Positions 1 to 6,495 of a stretch of 14,377 nt of DNA are shown here, one piece after another. The stretch comes from an uncultured Clostridiaceae bacterium. Lineage in GTDB: Bacteria > Bacillota > Clostridia > Clostridiales > Oxobacteraceae. The position numbers were made by a program, and so were the translations under genes. The number at the start of each line of letters is the position of its first letter. Within the stretch, counting starts at the first letter, position 1. The DNA is taken from contig CALCDS010000279.1 of NCBI GenBank assembly GCA_937900065.1, forward strand, positions 1 to 14,377, in the 5' to 3' direction. A model generated the notes under the pieces. That model did no database searches. It had not been told where the DNA came from and saw only the letters and a list, made by a program, of their open reading frames with translations.

Positions 1-106
1 ATAGTTTTAAATAAAATAAAAAATCATTAATTTTCAAATATCGTCTTTAAGATAGTTCTCCTTATTCAACATTTATGCTTAATAATACCTCTAATAAGTA
101 CATCAA

Positions 107-1303
107 TCAATTCTCGGACACCTTTTGGAGTATGCCCAGACCTATAAAAGTTATAACCATGGAGCTTCCGCCGTAACTTATCAGAGGAAGCGTGATTCCG
201 GTAAGCGGTATGAGCTTTATCGTGCCGCCTATTATGACAAACACCTGTGACCCTATCATAGTGGATAACCCCACCGACACAAGCTTGCTGAAATTGCTTT
301 CAGAGTATATCGCAGACCTGAATCCCCTGTATATGAGAAGGAAGTACGCTATTATTATAGCAAAACCCCCTAAAAGGCCTAGTTCTTCACATATGATCGA
401 AAATATCATATCGGTTTCAACTTCAGGAATGTATTCGGGATGGCCCAGATAAAGTCCTGTTCCCAAAAATCCACCCGAAGCTATGGCAAACATCGACTGT
501 ACAATCTGATATCCCAAATTGTTGGGATCGCTCCACGGATTTATCCACATCTGCACCCTCTGCCTTACATGGGAGAATGTAAAATAACTTCCGAAAGCTC
601 CGGCAATGAAAAGTCCTAATGCAGACAATACATAACTTATTTTGGACGTGCTTACATATACCATTGCCAGCGAAATACAGAAAAAAATCAATGCCGTGCC
701 GAGGTCCTTTTGAAGCACTAAAAGTATCAGCGATATGCCTACAACAGCCGCCGGAACTATGAGATCTTTCCATTTCTTAAAGTCCTTAAGAGCTAAAGCC
801 AGATATAATATTATAAAAATCTTTGAAAATTCGGAGGGTTGAAATGTGGTAAAGCCAAGATCTATCCAGTTCTTAGAGCCTCTCCTGTCGATTCCTATAA
901 ACTGCGTGAGCAGAAGCAGCCCAACCGCGGCACCCATATATAAATATTTTAGACCGCTTATGGATTCCATATCCGGGAGCAGCACCACAATCAAAATAAA
1001 AAGCGATATGCCGATAGTAAACCATGTAAGCTGTCTTACAGCATAATATGGCTTTATCCTGTAGAGCATAATCAATCCTATTAACGTTAAAAAAGATGAA
1101 AGCAGAAAAATATATTTGTCCCCGTCCGGAAAATATTTGCTTATTATAAAATAACCGTATGCAATCAATCCGCTGACAAATATCCCCATAATTAAAGCCA
1201 TACTGTCTTTGCTGTATAGTGCTATTATCGAGAATGCCAGTATGGCGATACTGCAAACAAGCCTAAGTATTCTCTTTTCCTCCATATGAACATCATTTTC
1301 CAT
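107..1303 (-). CDS. FtsW/RodA/SpoVE family SEDS peptidoglycan glycosyltransferase
   Basis: This 398-residue polytopic membrane protein has about ten hydrophobic segments. SEDS hallmarks appear in order: WIDLGFTTFQPSEFSK (about 146-161), KDLGTA (199-204), the RQRVQMWINPWSDP loop (247-260), YIPEVETD (291-298) and the C-terminal ISYGGSS (375-381). Known SEDS proteins polymerise lipid II into glycan strands with a partner class B penicillin-binding protein; Asp298 sits where the family's essential acidic residue lies. The start ATG has a GGGAG site about 8 nt upstream and lies 24 nt after the FHA gene stop, so the two are probably co-transcribed. Whether its role is division (FtsW), elongation (RodA) or spore cortex (SpoVE) cannot be decided from sequence. 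No penicillin-binding protein gene follows within the 106 bases left in the window. Family assignment is very secure. Confidence 0.95.
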   Translation of the reverse strand: MENDVHMEEKRILRLVCSIAILAFSIIALYSKDSMALIMGIFVSGLIAYGYFIISKYFPDGDKYIFLLSSFLTLIGLIMLYRIKPYYAVRQLTWFTIGISLFILIVVLLPDMESISGLKYLYMGAAVGLLLLTQFIGIDRRGSKNWIDLGFTTFQPSEFSKIFIILYLALALKDFKKWKDLIVPAAVVGISLILLVLQKDLGTALIFFCISLAMVYVSTSKISYVLSALGLFIAGAFGSYFTFSHVRQRVQMWINPWSDPNNLGYQIVQSMFAIASGGFLGTGLYLGHPEYIPEVETDMIFSIICEELGLLGGFAIIIAYFLLIYRGFRSAIYSESNFSKLVSVGLSTMIGSQVFVIIGGTIKLIPLTGITLPLISYGGSSMVITFIGLGILQKVSEN

Positions 1304-1327
1304 ACTATCTCTCCCGCTGAATCCAAA

Positions 1328-1753
1328 CTAACCGATCACTTTAAAAAGTATTCCACCGATATTTATGTTATCACCATTTCTGATCACGATGGGTTTATTT
1401 ATCCGGGCACCGTTTAAAAATGTACCGTTGGTACTTCCAAGATCCTTTAGCACATATGAATTGTTTTTAAGATATATCCGGGCATGTTTTCCGGATACAT
1501 ACTCGCTGTCAAGCACTATATTGTTATCAGGGAGCCTGCCTATTGTTGTCACGGGGCGCAGCGGATAAACAGCGCCTATTGCAATCGAGCTTGCGACATC
1601 GACTTTCACGACCTCGATACCTGCAGAGGGCCTTGCCCTGCCGCGGTTCCCTTTTAAATCATTATACATTACCTTTATGACCTTATATAAAAAAACATAA
1701 ATCATTCCAAGAAGCACAAACCTCATTATCCATATCACAAGCTTCATAAGCAT
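1328..1753 (-). CDS. Membrane-anchored FHA-domain protein
   Basis: A small protein with one N-terminal hydrophobic segment (about residues 5-30, counting from the GTG at 1762), a basic linker (NRGRAR) and a C-terminal FHA domain (about 68-144). The phosphothreonine-binding signature is complete: GR at 75-76, SGKH at 90-93 and the GSTNGTFLNG strand at 109-118. FHA domains bind phosphothreonine on partners of Hanks-type Ser/Thr kinases. The pairing with a SEDS gene 24 nt downstream suggests it recruits a phosphorylated partner to the cell-wall synthesis machinery. A GTG at 1760-1762 could extend it by three residues, but an AGGGGTG ribosome binding site overlaps that codon and is better spaced for the ATG at 1751-1753, so I chose the latter (141 residues). 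Confidence 0.9.
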   Translation of the reverse strand: MLMKLVIWIMRFVLLGMIYVFLYKVIKVMYNDLKGNRGRARPSAGIEVVKVDVASSIAIGAVYPLRPVTTIGRLPDNNIVLDSEYVSGKHARIYLKNNSYVLKDLGSTNGTFLNGARINKPIVIRNGDNINIGGILFKVIG

Positions 1754-1818
1754 AAAGTCCACCCCTGAATATTCAAATATTGGCAGTGAAAATACAATAC
1801 ATATTATAACGCATCAAT

Positions 1819-1849
1819 AGAAAATTTTTCGGTTGTAGAAAAATTTTCT
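1819..1849 (-). repeat. AT-rich perfect hairpin in the FHA-SEDS leader
   Basis: A perfect 12-bp inverted repeat (AGAAAATTTTTC, 7-nt loop, GAAAAATTTTCT) lies 66 nt upstream of the FHA start. It is almost entirely A/T and has no uninterrupted U tract after it, so it is a poor intrinsic terminator in either direction. It may be the 3' part of the leader element described at 1851-1949. Confidence 0.55.
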
Positions 1850-1850
1850 T

Positions 1851-1939
1851 ACCTTCGCGCTTTAGCGAGGTGAAAAATTATCTCACCGATTGAATGATAA
1901 GGTACCCGCCATCGCAAGTGCGGAACATTTATCACCTCG
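1851..1939 (-). ncRNA. Candidate structured leader with alternative base-pairing (unidentified)
   Basis: Read on the minus strand, the segment TCACCTCGC (complement of 1865-1873) can pair in three mutually exclusive ways. It can pair with CGAGGTGA (1932-1939), which is the Shine-Dalgarno of a mini-ORF; with GGTGA (1883-1887) at the end of that mini-ORF; or with GCGAAGGT (1851-1858), forming a local hairpin with one bulge. TGATAA just before the mini-ORF start can also pair with TTATCA inside it. Such competing helices are typical of attenuators and translational switches. I do not recognise it as a known riboswitch or T-box class. The downstream FHA-SEDS genes are its likely target. Confidence 0.45.
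1878..1928 (-). CDS. Candidate 16-residue leader peptide
   Basis: An ATG-TAA reading frame encoding MFRTCDGGYLIIQSVR, preceded by a strong GAGGTGATAA ribosome binding site and a strong promoter whose predicted start site is at about 1937-1938. The mRNA would therefore begin almost at the Shine-Dalgarno. The frame has no run of a single amino acid, so a classical amino-acid attenuation peptide is not obvious. Its ribosome binding site can be sequestered by a downstream complementary segment (1866-1873), so translation and folding would be coupled. It may be only part of a structured RNA; coding is inferred, not shown. Confidence 0.4.
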   Translation of the reverse strand: MFRTCDGGYLIIQSVR

Positions 1940-1943
1940 TTAT

Positions 1944-1972
1944 ATTATACCACAAGCGTGAAAAACAATTAA
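1944..1972 (-). promoter_or_regulatory. Extended -10 sigma-A promoter for the leader and FHA-SEDS operon
   Basis: On the minus strand a perfect TATAAT (complement of 1944-1949) is preceded by TG one base upstream (extended -10) and, 17 nt further up, by a weak TTAATT -35 (1967-1972). The predicted start is about 1937-1938, immediately before the mini-ORF. It is the best promoter visible upstream of the FHA gene. Confidence 0.65.
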
Positions 1973-2006
1973 AAGAGAGGTGATGCCATTTGATCTTTAT
2001 GCTTAA

Positions 2007-2037
2007 AAATAGGGTTAGCCTTAGGCTAACCCTATTT
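2007..2037 (-). terminator. Intrinsic terminator of the sigma/anti-sigma operon
   Basis: A perfect 14-bp inverted repeat, AAATAGGGTTAGCC / GGCTAACCCTATTT with a 3-nt loop. It overlaps the TAG stop of the anti-sigma gene (2032-2034) and continues on the minus strand into TTTTTAA. It separates this operon from the leader promoter downstream. Confidence 0.85.
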
Positions 2038-2844
2038 CCATAATAATATTGCCCTTGCGGACTTTGACTTGCTCAAATAATGAATCGATATATGATCCCC
2101 CACCTTAAGATCATTGATGCTCCCTGCTTTAAACTGGTACTTATCTTTTTTCCCATCTATCTGCGTAAAAATATATATTCCGTCCGGAATAGTTATATTG
2201 GGGTCAATGTTCGGGGTGTTGTCATCTTTGAATATCTCAAGCTTTATTTTTTTATTTATGATATCTATAGAAACTATCTTTCCTTCTATAAGCGCCTCTC
2301 CAATATTGCTGTTCAACATCAACCAATCATTGGTATCTTCCGGCTCCTGGGTATTGAGATTATCTATGGATTTTTTAAGCTCATCATTTTCCTTTTGGAG
2401 TTTTCCCTTATCGCTTTCAAGCCGCTGCTTTTGCGTCTTTAGATTATTGACCTGCAGTTTTAACTGTTCAAGCTGTGTCTGCTCCGAGATTCCATTATTG
2501 GAAGGCTGTATGTTCACGCTTATCCCTCTTATTAAATGCAAGCCCAGCGATACGAACATAAACGCCGCTGCTATATAGGTAAGCCGTTTCATCCACATCA
2601 TATCTCTGCGCTTTTGAGTCGGAGCTTTCAAAATGACTTCCTTTATTCCCTTTTTCTGACTGTCATTAAGGTTAATCGATACAGCATTCTTTTTCAAGCT
2701 CTCAATAATACCCTTTATGGATTCGTACTCCTCTCTACAGGATGAACATGTCTCAATATGCTCCTTCATTTCCGCATTTAAACCGCTTTCAGCCATACCC
2801 TCTGCAAAATCATCGATATGCTTTTTAAAGTCGCTGCATTTCAT
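2032..2844 (-). CDS. Zinc-finger anti-sigma factor, single-pass membrane protein
   Basis: A 270-residue protein with an N-terminal ZAS (zf-HC2) domain: Cys3, His10 and the HIETCSSC motif (His29, Cys33, Cys36). A basic stretch is followed by one transmembrane helix (about 86-106). Beyond the membrane are a Gln/Lys/Glu-rich coiled coil (about 122-166) and a C-terminal domain (about 185-270) rich in predicted beta strands that I do not recognise. In this family the cytoplasmic ZAS domain binds and inhibits the cognate ECF sigma factor, while the outer region receives the envelope signal and may be cut by regulated proteolysis. Its ATG overlaps the sigma gene's TGA by 4 nt, giving translational coupling and a strong case that the two are partners. 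Counter-transcribed frames inside it are spurious. Confidence 0.92.
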   Translation of the reverse strand: MKCSDFKKHIDDFAEGMAESGLNAEMKEHIETCSSCREEYESIKGIIESLKKNAVSINLNDSQKKGIKEVILKAPTQKRRDMMWMKRLTYIAAAFMFVSLGLHLIRGISVNIQPSNNGISEQTQLEQLKLQVNNLKTQKQRLESDKGKLQKENDELKKSIDNLNTQEPEDTNDWLMLNSNIGEALIEGKIVSIDIINKKIKLEIFKDDNTPNIDPNITIPDGIYIFTQIDGKKDKYQFKAGSINDLKVGDHISIHYLSKSKSARAILLWK

Positions 2845-3368
2845 CTTCCTACCTCCTTCAAACCGCCTTTCTCCAATGTTTCCCTTAGTTTTTTGATCGC
2901 ATAATTCAACCTGGACTTTACCGTGCCGAGCGGGCAGTTCAATACTTCTGATATATCTTCATATGAAAGGTCCTGATAATACCGTAGCGATATTATCAAC
3001 TTGTATTTTTGTTCAAGCTTGCTCAATGCTATTTTTATATCCAGGCTGGAATCATCATATTCATCAGGTTTCCCCATTGCATCGGAATCTTCTATGTATA
3101 TAACTTTCTTTCTGCGTCTTATAATATCATTGCATGAATTGATCAATATGCGGTTTAGCCAGTATTTGAAGTAGTAATCATTTCTCAATGAACCTATCGA
3201 TATATAGGACTTCAATATGCAATCCTGCAGAGCATCATATGCATCCTGACTATTTCCAAGCACACCATATGCGGTTCTGTAAAGTTTATTTTGATATATT
3301 TCCACCAATGCGGAAAAAGCACTTTTATCTCCATTCTTGCTTCGGGCTATAAGAGAGGCCTCATCCAT
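2841..3368 (-). CDS. ECF-family RNA polymerase sigma factor
   Basis: A 175-residue protein with the two-domain ECF layout. Sigma-2 covers about residues 9-87 (ALVEIYQNKLYRTAYG, DAYDALQDCILKSY, and FKYWLNRILINSCNDIIRRR for -10 recognition). A short acidic linker (EDSDAMGKPDEYDD) leads to sigma-4 at about 110-166, whose helix-turn-helix LSYEDISEVLNCPLGTVKSRL recognises the -35 box. A GGAG site lies 10 nt before the ATG. It would redirect RNA polymerase to an envelope or stress regulon when released by the anti-sigma factor encoded directly downstream. The regulon is not visible here, and I see no ECF-type AAC/CGTC promoter upstream of the operon. Confidence 0.95.
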   Translation of the reverse strand: MDEASLIARSKNGDKSAFSALVEIYQNKLYRTAYGVLGNSQDAYDALQDCILKSYISIGSLRNDYYFKYWLNRILINSCNDIIRRRKKVIYIEDSDAMGKPDEYDDSSLDIKIALSKLEQKYKLIISLRYYQDLSYEDISEVLNCPLGTVKSRLNYAIKKLRETLEKGGLKEVGR

Positions 3369-3460
3369 CAGTAATCAACTCCAAAGCTTAATATTTAACA
3401 TCATATACAATCAGCAATATATTAAATTCCTATCTACATTGCATGATGCTTTCAGTGCAA

Positions 3461-3490
3461 ATTCTATCATAAAGACGGAGTATAGTTCAA
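3461..3490 (-). promoter_or_regulatory. Probable sigma-A promoter of the ECF sigma operon
   Basis: On the minus strand, TTGAAC (complement of 3485-3490) and TAGAAT (complement of 3461-3466) are separated by 18 nt, with TG one base before the -10 (extended -10). This would give a leader of roughly 85 nt. It suggests housekeeping rather than autogenous transcription. Scores are moderate. Confidence 0.45.
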
Positions 3491-3574
3491 TCCGGTTCGA
3501 AAAATATTGCACAGCTCTTTTTTTGCATAAATCATTTGCATGTTTAAACATCCGACATTTTGCGGCACATTATT

Positions 3575-3602
3575 AACAATTTCGTATGAATTACATATAT
3601 TA
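3575..3602 (+). promoter_or_regulatory. Candidate sigma-K-like sporulation promoter
   Basis: AAC at 3575-3577, a 16-nt spacer and CATATATTA at 3594-3602 match the Bacillus subtilis sigma-K consensus (HMC, 16-18 nt, CATAnnnTD). The predicted start near 3608-3610 is just ahead of the GGGAG ribosome binding site (3623-3627) of the first ATP-grasp gene. The consensus is short, so chance matches are possible; the sporulation-linked family downstream raises the plausibility. Confidence 0.4.
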
Positions 3603-3636
3603 CATTAGACCATTTAAAGAATGGGAGTGAATTTGT

Positions 3637-5037
3637 ATGAGAGATCATTTTTATGCTGTTATAGAAAGCATGCCTGCAAGAAGCAGTTTAAAAAGCAACT
3701 CGGTGCTGGTCCCCTGCAATATAGTCTCTCAAATGAGCCGTCCTGCAAAAGCGAAAATAAAATTCGGGCTTAAAGAGAAGGCAGTCAATTTGATTCCGGA
3801 TCAAAATTCCAAAAAAGTAAGATTGCCGAAAGAGTTGGCAAAAGATCTGAATATCTTTGATGGCATGGATGTATGTGTAAAATATAAAAACGATACGCTT
3901 ATACTCGGGCCTTTAGTAGGAATCCTTATAAACGATTCGGCATTTCAAAGACTATGCAAAGGCAAAGCGGGCAATAAAAGAATGAGACTCATGAGTGCCG
4001 CACACCGATCCCATATTTTTGCATATTTCTTCACGGCAGACAATATAATATGGTCCGACCGCACGGTAAGAGGAACATTTTACAAGCATGATACGGATTC
4101 GTGGGAGGTAGTGCAATTGCCTCTGCCAGATATACTCTATGACAGGGGCGGAGGATTTTCGCGCGCTGGATCAATCAAGGCCTTGGAACTCAGAAAACAG
4201 CTAAACAACTTTAAAGGCCTTAGAAAAGTCAATGCCCAACATTATTTCAGCAAATGGGATTTGTATTGCAGGCTCTCCAAATATGAAGACATAAAAAAAT
4301 ATTTGCCGGATACCATGCTTTATGAAAACGTCTCGACTCTAAAGGCCATGTTAAACAAGCACGATATGGTATACCTCAAATCCTGCACCGGAAGCAACGG
4401 AAGGGAAATCATAAGGGTAAAAAAACTTTATGATTCATCCTATGAATATGATTATTACAAAAATAGCGTAATCAAAATCAAAACCGATTCTCTCCGCAAA
4501 ATTGCAGATGCTGCAAGAAAGCTCATGCATGGAAGAAAATTTATTGTACAACAGGGCATAGAATCACTATCTTATAACGGAAATAAAGTGGACTTGAGAG
4601 CCTTGATTCAAAAAAGCTATGAAGGAGAATGGCTTGTCACCAGCCTGCCTGTAAGAATCGCCTCAGGCGGCTGCCCTGTAACAAGCACAAAGAGCGGCTC
4701 AAGCGTATATAAATTCGAGGAAGCATTCCTTGATGTGCTTAAATTCAATTATAAACAGGTCGAAGATATCAGGAAAGATATTTATGAACTGCTTAGCGCT
4801 GTGGCAGATGCGATACAGAAAGAGTACGGTTCGTTCGGAGAAATGGGGATCGACATACTGATAGACAATGATTTGAAACTGTGGTTTATAGAGTCTAATT
4901 CAAAACCTGCAAAAGATACCGTACTGAAATCCGGAACAGAGGAGGAAATCATGAAAGCCTATCAGCGGCCTTTTGAATATGCAAAATACCTGTCAGGGTT
5001 CTATGACAGCATAAACATGGAAAATAAATATGAATGA
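3637..5037 (+). CDS. YheC/YheD-family ATP-grasp ligase, spore-associated (copy 1)
   Basis: A 466-residue protein. The N-terminal part (about 20-100) has the beta-rich YheC/YheD pattern ending in ILGPLVGILI. The ATP-grasp fold covers about 200-455: the nucleotide-binding lysine in YLKSCTGSNG (Lys248), VQQGI (304-308), VDLRALIQK (318-326), and the metal-binding Asp406 and Glu419/Asn421 in FIESNSKP. ATP-grasp enzymes make an acyl-phosphate from a carboxylate and join it to an amine. Bacillus YheC and YheD are described as endospore coat-associated, but no reaction is established to my knowledge. The ATG follows a GGGAG site by 9 nt. The gene is 33 nt upstream of its paralogue and probably shares its transcript; an aminomutase follows both. 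Ligase activity is inferred from intact motifs; the substrate is unknown. Confidence 0.9.
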   Translation: MRDHFYAVIESMPARSSLKSNSVLVPCNIVSQMSRPAKAKIKFGLKEKAVNLIPDQNSKKVRLPKELAKDLNIFDGMDVCVKYKNDTLILGPLVGILINDSAFQRLCKGKAGNKRMRLMSAAHRSHIFAYFFTADNIIWSDRTVRGTFYKHDTDSWEVVQLPLPDILYDRGGGFSRAGSIKALELRKQLNNFKGLRKVNAQHYFSKWDLYCRLSKYEDIKKYLPDTMLYENVSTLKAMLNKHDMVYLKSCTGSNGREIIRVKKLYDSSYEYDYYKNSVIKIKTDSLRKIADAARKLMHGRKFIVQQGIESLSYNGNKVDLRALIQKSYEGEWLVTSLPVRIASGGCPVTSTKSGSSVYKFEEAFLDVLKFNYKQVEDIRKDIYELLSAVADAIQKEYGSFGEMGIDILIDNDLKLWFIESNSKPAKDTVLKSGTEEEIMKAYQRPFEYAKYLSGFYDSINMENKYE

Positions 5038-5070
5038 TTCCAAAATATTGCTGATTGAGGAGATATGATT

Positions 5071-6438
5071 ATGGCAACTTTAGTCAATATCATTAAAGAC
5101 AATAATACAGACGATGTATGTATCATTTCAAAAAGTATTGCCGATGCGTTTTCACTCGTCCCTAAAAGCAGATATAAATTGAAATTCGGACAATCAATCG
5201 TTTATGCAAAGCTCAACATTTCAGAGAAAGGTAAAAAAAATTCTATAAGGATAAGCTCTAATCTGTTTTCTAAATTGGGCATACCTGAAAACTTGAGGAC
5301 AAATGTCATGGTAAAAGACGATATGATAATGCTCGGACCTGTACTCGGCATATTCACAAATCCCATATATTTCCGAAAAATACTGCAGCAGCGGCCCCCT
5401 CAAAGCTGCCGGCACATGATGAATGCCAACTTAAACTCGCACATTTTCATATACTTTTTCACAACAAAGGGTGCAAACTGGGCTGACAATATAATTGAAG
5501 GCTGCTACTATTCGTTAGACTTTGGCCGCTGGATAAAAAAGCAGCTGCCCCTCCCTGATGTTGTTTTCGATAGATGTGTTTACAACAGTTCGAGGCAAGT
5601 GCCCTTGGCGGAAAACTACAGGGAACACTTGTTGTCTGGAGGGCTCATAAAAAGAATCAATTCAAAAGACAATCTGGATAAATATTATCTGTACGAAAAA
5701 CTTAAAAAGTATCCTGAAATCAGGCAATATCTGCCCTATACCATAAAATTCAACAGCATTCAAGATGTGACTGCAATGGTTGAAAAATACAACACTGTAT
5801 ATTTAAAAAGCTTTTATGGGAAAAAAGGTTCCGAAGTGATGGCACTGTCTCGGAATAAAAATAAAGCCTTAAGGTGTTTGCATTTCCATTCGAATAAATT
5901 GATGATTGACAAACTTGAAGGCCAAGGGCATCTTTCAAGAAAAATCAATGACTTTTTCAAGGATAAAGAATTCGTAATACAACAGGGCATAGATTTATTG
6001 AAATATGGAGATAAACGGATCGATATGAGGGTGCTCATACAGAAGGATTGTTCAGGAAAATGGATATGTCTGTATAACGTGGCCTTTTTAGGTCAAAAGG
6101 ATTCTTTAATAGTAGCTGGAGAAGAAAAAGGTTCACATCCTTATAATTTTATGGAAATAATGCCTTTGATACTGAATAAGCCTTCAAAATATGTCTCTAA
6201 ACTCTATAAAATTATAGGAGATGCAAGCATCAAGATCGCAGAAGCCATAGAAAAGGAGTATGGGCCGTTTGGTGAATTGGGAATGGATATGGCATTGGAC
6301 AAAAATCTAAAGCTCTGGTTCATTGAAGCCAACACAAAACCCGATAGACAGCTTCAATCCGGAATAATCGGGCACGCAAGATGTATAGCATGTTGTTTTA
6401 ATGTAATCGAGTATGCCAAACACCTATCCGGATTTTAA
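5071..6438 (+). CDS. YheC/YheD-family ATP-grasp ligase, divergent paralogue (copy 2)
   Basis: A 455-residue paralogue of the preceding protein, collinear along its whole length. Numbering from the ATG at 5065, matching blocks are MLGPVLGIF (89-97), LPLPDVVFDR (161-170), Lys248 in YLKSFYGKKG, IQQGID (305-310), IDMRVLIQK (319-327) and Asp408 with FIEANTKP (419-426). The ATP- and metal-binding residues are therefore conserved. The segment after IQK differs: where copy 1 reads VTSLPVRIASGG, this one reads CLYNVAFLGQKD, losing an arginine and the glycine-rich turn. That suggests another acceptor or a specialised subunit. ATG codons occur at 5065 and 5071; the GAGGAG site at 5057-5062 is only 2 nt from the first but 8 nt from the second, so I start at 5071. 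Spacing to both neighbours fits one operon with the aminomutase. Confidence 0.88.
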   Translation: MATLVNIIKDNNTDDVCIISKSIADAFSLVPKSRYKLKFGQSIVYAKLNISEKGKKNSIRISSNLFSKLGIPENLRTNVMVKDDMIMLGPVLGIFTNPIYFRKILQQRPPQSCRHMMNANLNSHIFIYFFTTKGANWADNIIEGCYYSLDFGRWIKKQLPLPDVVFDRCVYNSSRQVPLAENYREHLLSGGLIKRINSKDNLDKYYLYEKLKKYPEIRQYLPYTIKFNSIQDVTAMVEKYNTVYLKSFYGKKGSEVMALSRNKNKALRCLHFHSNKLMIDKLEGQGHLSRKINDFFKDKEFVIQQGIDLLKYGDKRIDMRVLIQKDCSGKWICLYNVAFLGQKDSLIVAGEEKGSHPYNFMEIMPLILNKPSKYVSKLYKIIGDASIKIAEAIEKEYGPFGELGMDMALDKNLKLWFIEANTKPDRQLQSGIIGHARCIACCFNVIEYAKHLSGF

Positions 6439-6495
6439 GTATATCAAAGCCTAAGAATAAGGCTAGGAGTTTAGCAAATTGGAGATGTAACAGGC

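Noticed and set aside
1..106. Possible start of a further minus-strand gene after the SEDS gene (TTG- and ATG-initiated short frames)
   Set aside because: The ATG frames close after a few codons, and the TTG frame open to the edge has its nearest GGAG about 20 nt away. There is too little sequence to call a gene.
423..1256. Long open frames on both strands inside the SEDS gene
   Set aside because: They overlap a clearly conserved protein, lack ribosome binding sites and have low-complexity, family-less translations.
1851..1949. T-box or known riboswitch identity for the leader element
   Set aside because: I could not find the T-box sequence, nor the conserved cores I know for TPP, SAM, glycine, c-di-GMP, fluoride or manganese switches.
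2080..2745. Plus-strand open frames of 120 and 154 codons antisense to the anti-sigma gene
   Set aside because: They are hydrophobic shadows of the coiled coil's reverse complement, with no ribosome binding site or recognisable domain.
3540..3551. ATGTTTAAACAT 12-bp palindrome between the sigma operon and the ATP-grasp genes
   Set aside because: It is AT-rich, single, and not repeated near either promoter, so it is easily a chance palindrome.
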